Part shown: positions 61,190 through 64,000 of the stretch, piece after piece
Layout: each line of letters starts with the position of its first letter
Position numbering within the stretch: position 1 is the stretch's first letter
Assembly: GCF_902813185.1 (NCBI RefSeq)
Contig: NZ_LR778302.1
Span: forward strand, 1-64,000
Length of the DNA stretch: 64,000 nucleotides
DNA from: Denitratisoma oestradiolicum
GTDB taxonomy: Bacteria > Pseudomonadota > Gammaproteobacteria > Burkholderiales > Rhodocyclaceae
Direction: 5' to 3'
Notes under the pieces: generated by a model
Seen by the model: only the letters and a program-made list of their open reading frames with translations
Database searches by the model: none
Told to the model about the DNA's origin: nothing
Position numbers and translations under genes: made by a program

Positions 61190-62857
61190 TTACGAGACTA
61201 GGTAAAGATGGCCAGCCTCTGGATCGTCGTGGTCTTTCGCGCCGACAATGACCGGCATAACCCAAATAAGCTTCCGCAGCGACCGTGCCGGTCCATGCAC
61301 CTGGTTGCGCCAGTGGCCGCGCCGCCAGTGGGTGGAAACATGGGCATGCTCCTGCGGATGAATACCGTGAAGAGTGCGCTGTTCCGCAATACGTTTGCCG
61401 CAGATATGTACGGGAACGTAGCCAAGCGCCGCCAGCTTGGACTTTGCGCGCATCTGCTCCTTACCCTTCCCACTAAGAACCTTTTCCTTGAGGGAAACCG
61501 GCGTACCTTCTGGCCAGACCGTTTCGATATCGTCGGGGTAAGCGGAAACGTAGCACAAGGCGTTGACCGCCAATTGCAGCGCAGCTTTGTAGATCGGGTG
61601 CCGGCGGCGGGCGATTTCGTCGCGCGTCACAGCCATCTGTGGACCTACATCAACGACCCTCACGGCATCCGGCATAGCAACGCCGTTCTTGACGAACTCG
61701 GCCTGCACGGCAGCGGTGATATCACCGCCATTCCTATCTTGGTGAGCCTTCAAAGCAGCCAGGCGGTCGGATAACACCGTATCAATTGCCGTGGCCAAAT
61801 CCATTGAGCGGAAGCTCTCCACAAAATCCTGGGTGTATTCGGCCTCGGGAAACAGATACCACTGTCGCGACAGAGAGTGATCGTCAGGGGCGGCTGTGAT
61901 GGTAAATCGCACATCGCCACTGAGCCCGCGCTGCTCGACGTATGCACCATCGACGAACCATCCGGGCTCAAGCTCTAAGGCAACCTGGGGACCAAAGTAG
62001 AGGTATTGCGATGCATAAGGGAGCTTGATGCTGTTCAGGGGGATGTCGTCGATGTCCGTCTTGGCCAACATCTCAGTCAGCGCCGGGGGGAAGTCCATGA
62101 TCTGGCGGCCCGCCTGAACAAAGCGCCCGTAAGCGGTTGCAAGCGTTTCCTCCGCCTCAATGACAAGAGAGGGAGCGGGGTGTGACTCCTTCAGCCGGCG
62201 CGGGTAATCCATCGAGCGGCGGTTGAGTTCCGTGAAGACCACACGCATCACTTCATTCAGTTGAGGGACTGTCAGCATGCCGGACTGAGGCTCAACCTTT
62301 TGGCGGTAGAACTTCGCAACAATCTCCGCATAGTCGCGGTACGCCTTAAAGCGTTCTGGATGGTAGCAATACAAAGGGGGCTCAGGCTTTTCGGTGGGTC
62401 GCGTCGCGCACTGGTAGTCCAGAAGATCGAACAAAAACCCGGCATTGGCGAATGCCATTACCGGATCATCTACCGCTTCAATCCACCGATCCCAAACGAC
62501 ATTACCAGCCATTTGATCGCGCCAACCAACCTCAAAGGTAATTTCCGTGCCGTGGTTGGTTACGATCAGGTAGCTTTCGTAAGGGCGACCCATCCCCTCT
62601 AGGAACTGGCGCATTTGTTCCTCACTGGCGGCCACCTTTGCTAGTGTGGCGTCTTGTGAAGGTGTGCCGGTCCAGTGAATTAGGTTGTCGAAGGCCAGCG
62701 CATCGAAATGACGCTCAAAGAGAAAAACTTGTTGCGGTTTCGCCTGAATGCTGCGCGTGAAAGCCCTCACGTCCTCATCGTAGCCATTGGCAAGGAAATC
62801 GGGCAAGTTCGCAATAAGTTCGTCCATCAAGGGTATATCAGACTTTTTGTATAGCAT
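61190..62857 (-). CDS. Large protein with AcrVA2-like C-terminal domain
   Basis: 555 residues, ATG 62857. The last 60 residues read HAHVSTHWRRGHWRNQVHG and RSLRKLIWVMPVIVGAKD, closely following the C-terminal pattern of the anti-CRISPR AcrVA2 (H-x-RRGHW ... W-x-x-P-x-x-V), which is also found in many plasmid and phage proteins. The middle has LYCYHPERFKAYRDYAEIVA; the N-terminal 300 residues are not recognised. AcrVA2 acts on nascent Cas12a. Whether this longer protein is an anti-CRISPR is open. It begins 46 bp from the downstream end of the KorA-like gene. Confidence 0.5.
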   Translation of the reverse strand: MLYKKSDIPLMDELIANLPDFLANGYDEDVRAFTRSIQAKPQQVFLFERHFDALAFDNLIHWTGTPSQDATLAKVAASEEQMRQFLEGMGRPYESYLIVTNHGTEITFEVGWRDQMAGNVVWDRWIEAVDDPVMAFANAGFLFDLLDYQCATRPTEKPEPPLYCYHPERFKAYRDYAEIVAKFYRQKVEPQSGMLTVPQLNEVMRVVFTELNRRSMDYPRRLKESHPAPSLVIEAEETLATAYGRFVQAGRQIMDFPPALTEMLAKTDIDDIPLNSIKLPYASQYLYFGPQVALELEPGWFVDGAYVEQRGLSGDVRFTITAAPDDHSLSRQWYLFPEAEYTQDFVESFRSMDLATAIDTVLSDRLAALKAHQDRNGGDITAAVQAEFVKNGVAMPDAVRVVDVGPQMAVTRDEIARRRHPIYKAALQLAVNALCYVSAYPDDIETVWPEGTPVSLKEKVLSGKGKEQMRAKSKLAALGYVPVHICGKRIAEQRTLHGIHPQEHAHVSTHWRRGHWRNQVHGPARSLRKLIWVMPVIVGAKDHDDPEAGHLYLVS

Positions 62858-62902
62858 TACTGGGTGCCCTTACATGAATGGCTTACGGATGCAACTATTT
62901 GT

Positions 62903-63277
62903 TTAGGTGGACAGCCGCTTGCGGCCGCTACGCGCAGCGGCCAGCACCTTCTCGATGGCGGCCCCCCGGCGCTCGGCGTCAGGGCATTGCACCAGGGCCT
63001 CGGCCAGCGCGCTCAGCTCCAGCGCCAGGGCCTCGGGAAGCTCCAGCTCGAAGCGGATGGAGCTTTCGCCTGGCGCCGCGAGCTTGACGTAGGCGCGCTC
63101 AATGGCCGCCACGGCCAGATTGACGCGCTGGCGGCTCATGCCGTACTCGGTGGCCACGTCCGCCTGCGCCCGTCCATCCACCAGCACGGCGCGCGCCATA
63201 TCGCGCGCCTGCGCACCCAGGCGGGTGTCAGCGGCCACCAAGTCGAAAGTGTGAGGGGCAAGGCGTTTGATTCTCAT
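62903..63277 (-). CDS. TrfB/KorA-like global repressor
   Basis: 124 residues from ATG 63277 (an ATG at 63295 is possible). MRIKRLAPHTFDLVAADTRL, GAQARDMARAVLVDGRAQAD and VATEYGMSRQRVNLAVAAIE match the KorA/TrfB DNA-binding domain (compare ARGVLVDGKPQATFATSLGL in IncP KorA). A dimerisation-type tail follows. A palindrome stands 30 bp upstream. Candidate master repressor of plasmid promoters, perhaps of the CTATTGACCGTCAATAG sites. Confidence 0.8.
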   Translation of the reverse strand: MRIKRLAPHTFDLVAADTRLGAQARDMARAVLVDGRAQADVATEYGMSRQRVNLAVAAIERAYVKLAAPGESSIRFELELPEALALELSALAEALVQCPDAERRGAAIEKVLAAARSGRKRLST

Positions 63278-63306
63278 CACGGCAATCCAATGCAAGGGCG
63301 CGCCGA

Positions 63307-63320
63307 TTTCGCGCGCGAAA
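63307..63320. repeat. Dispersed palindrome TTTCGCGCGCGAAA, site 17
   Basis: Exact core immediately upstream of the KorA-like gene. Confidence 0.9.
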
Positions 63321-63358
63321 GTTCAACAAAGGACGGCCGCGAGGCCGCCCCGTCACGA

Positions 63359-64000
63359 TCAAAACCGCCAGTCGGGGGGCATGTCCGGCGCCCCGCAGCG
63401 CCCAGGCCCGATGTCGGGGTGCATTTCTTCCCACAACTGGCGAGGCGTCTTGCCCTTCAGCTCGCCTTGCAGCTTCTTGAGGTAGGTCACGGCCCGCTCG
63501 GGGCCGATGCCTTCGAGCATCGGCAGCGTCATGGCCAGGAAGCCTTGCCACAAGACCCACTCCGTTTCGTGCATGCCGTGGTCGAGGGTTTCCATGTGCG
63601 TCTTCATGCTGAAGAACTGCGCCTGGTTGGCTTCGCCCCACTCAAAGACCTCATCGCGCAGCGACAACAGCCGTTCGTTCGCGCGCTCCCGCTCGGCCGC
63701 CGCCTTCTGCTCGGGCGTCAACTCCATCGACGGCAAGCTTTCCTGACGGGCCGCCTTCTTGGGCGCGCCCTTGGCAGGGCCGCTCTGCGCCGGGTCCGCA
63801 TCATCCGCGTCGGCAGCGCCCTCCCCGGCCCGTTCGGCCTCGCGCTGGCGTTGATCCTCCGGCCCTTGCGATGTCTTCGCCGGGGCCTTCTCGGTGGCCT
63901 TCTGCGCGTTGGCCAGCTCCAGCCGGCGCTGGGCCATGTCGTCTTGCTGCTGCTTCCACGCCTTCATGCGCGACAGCGTATTGCGCGCCTCGTCGCGCGA
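63359..64000 (-). CDS. Hypothetical protein, runs off the right edge
   Basis: The frame is open to the window end (an ATG lies at 63967 but the frame continues upstream). Visible part: a Gln/Ala/Lys/Asp-rich low-complexity N-terminal region (PEDQRQREAERAGEGAADAD) and a helical C-terminal domain with RDEVFEWGEANQAQFFSMKT, HETEWVLWQGFLAMTLPMLE and LQGELKGKTPRQLWEEMHPD. No family recognised. It is just upstream of the KorA-like gene in the same direction. Confidence 0.55.
   Translation of the reverse strand, partial: SRDEARNTLSRMKAWKQQQDDMAQRRLELANAQKATEKAPAKTSQGPEDQRQREAERAGEGAADADDADPAQSGPAKGAPKKAARQESLPSMELTPEQKAAAERERANERLLSLRDEVFEWGEANQAQFFSMKTHMETLDHGMHETEWVLWQGFLAMTLPMLEGIGPERAVTYLKKLQGELKGKTPRQLWEEMHPDIGPGRCGAPDMPPDWRF

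Noticed and set aside
1379..63320. Dispersed palindromes as terminators or as restriction sites being selected
   Set aside because: They have no loop or T run and often lie inside genes, so they are not terminators. Selection for a restriction site is unlikely because the conserved half-sites exceed any usual recognition length.

Overview
This window is a contiguous piece of a large, GC-rich conjugative plasmid. The gene set combines an F-type (MPF_F) type IV secretion system, a MOB_F TrwC/TraI-like relaxase, an iteron-controlled RPA/RepA-type replicon and IncP-like KfrA and TrfB/KorA-type regulators. That mixture, with the base composition, suggests a betaproteobacterial (Burkholderiales-type) host; this is inference. 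No insertion sequence, tRNA, rRNA or CRISPR array was seen. Nearly all genes read on the minus strand.

Layout. 1-0.9 kb: a broken primase fragment and two small genes. 0.9-1.6 kb: first copy of a ~750 bp repeat carrying a promoter. 1.6-4.9 kb: operon of HU, a winged-helix-like protein, an OmpA-type lipoprotein, a secreted protein, a retropepsin-like protease and an HD hydrolase. 5-9.5 kb: DUF1173, Zeta-KfrB and Fic-KfrB toxin genes with small putative antitoxins. 9.6-12.6 kb: accessory operon under a TrfB-like regulator (lipoprotein, M48 protease, membrane proteins, CFI-box protein, Cas4-like nuclease). 12.6-13.2 kb: two plus-strand envelope genes. 13.2-32.5 kb: transfer operon, read right to left as transglycosylase, traA, L, E, K, B, dsbC, traV, C, trbI, traF (S26), traW, U, trbC, traN, hypothetical, traF, H, G. 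32.7-35.8 kb: a NarL-type two-component cassette with DUF1805 and YheO-PAS proteins. 36-42.4 kb: traI, a DsbD-alpha-like protein, traD, a relaxosome RHH protein, a probable oriT and a small mobilization-type gene. 42.4-58 kb: probable leading region, with a resolvase, RadC, DUF3560-methyltransferase, DUF932, SSB, m5C methyltransferase, DUF5131 and KfrA. 58.9-60.6 kb: oriV iterons and repA. 60.6-64 kb: RelE/RelB-type toxin-antitoxin, a protein with an AcrVA2-like C-terminus, a TrfB/KorA-like repressor and a partial gene.

Striking features. (1) A palindrome, TTTCGC-NN-GCGAAA, occurs 17 times at quasi-even intervals of about 1.9-7.3 kb through the whole window. It lies inside coding sequences and even signal peptides, and resembles operators of the KorB/ParB/Noc family. 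(2) Near-identical ~750 bp blocks with a palindromic promoter stand in front of the leading-region gene groups, and six genes share a 5' leader motif. This hints at a coordinated early-expression (possibly ssDNA-promoter) regulon. (3) A 160 bp stretch at 45.2 kb folds into a chain of stem-loops.

Caution. From 0 to 37 kb many otherwise intact genes (traL, E, B, C, U, N, H, G, I, HU, the toxins) are split by one-base, mostly G/C-run, deletions, whereas 37-64 kb looks clean. This most likely reflects sequence error rather than decay, so split genes are given as single reconstructed genes.
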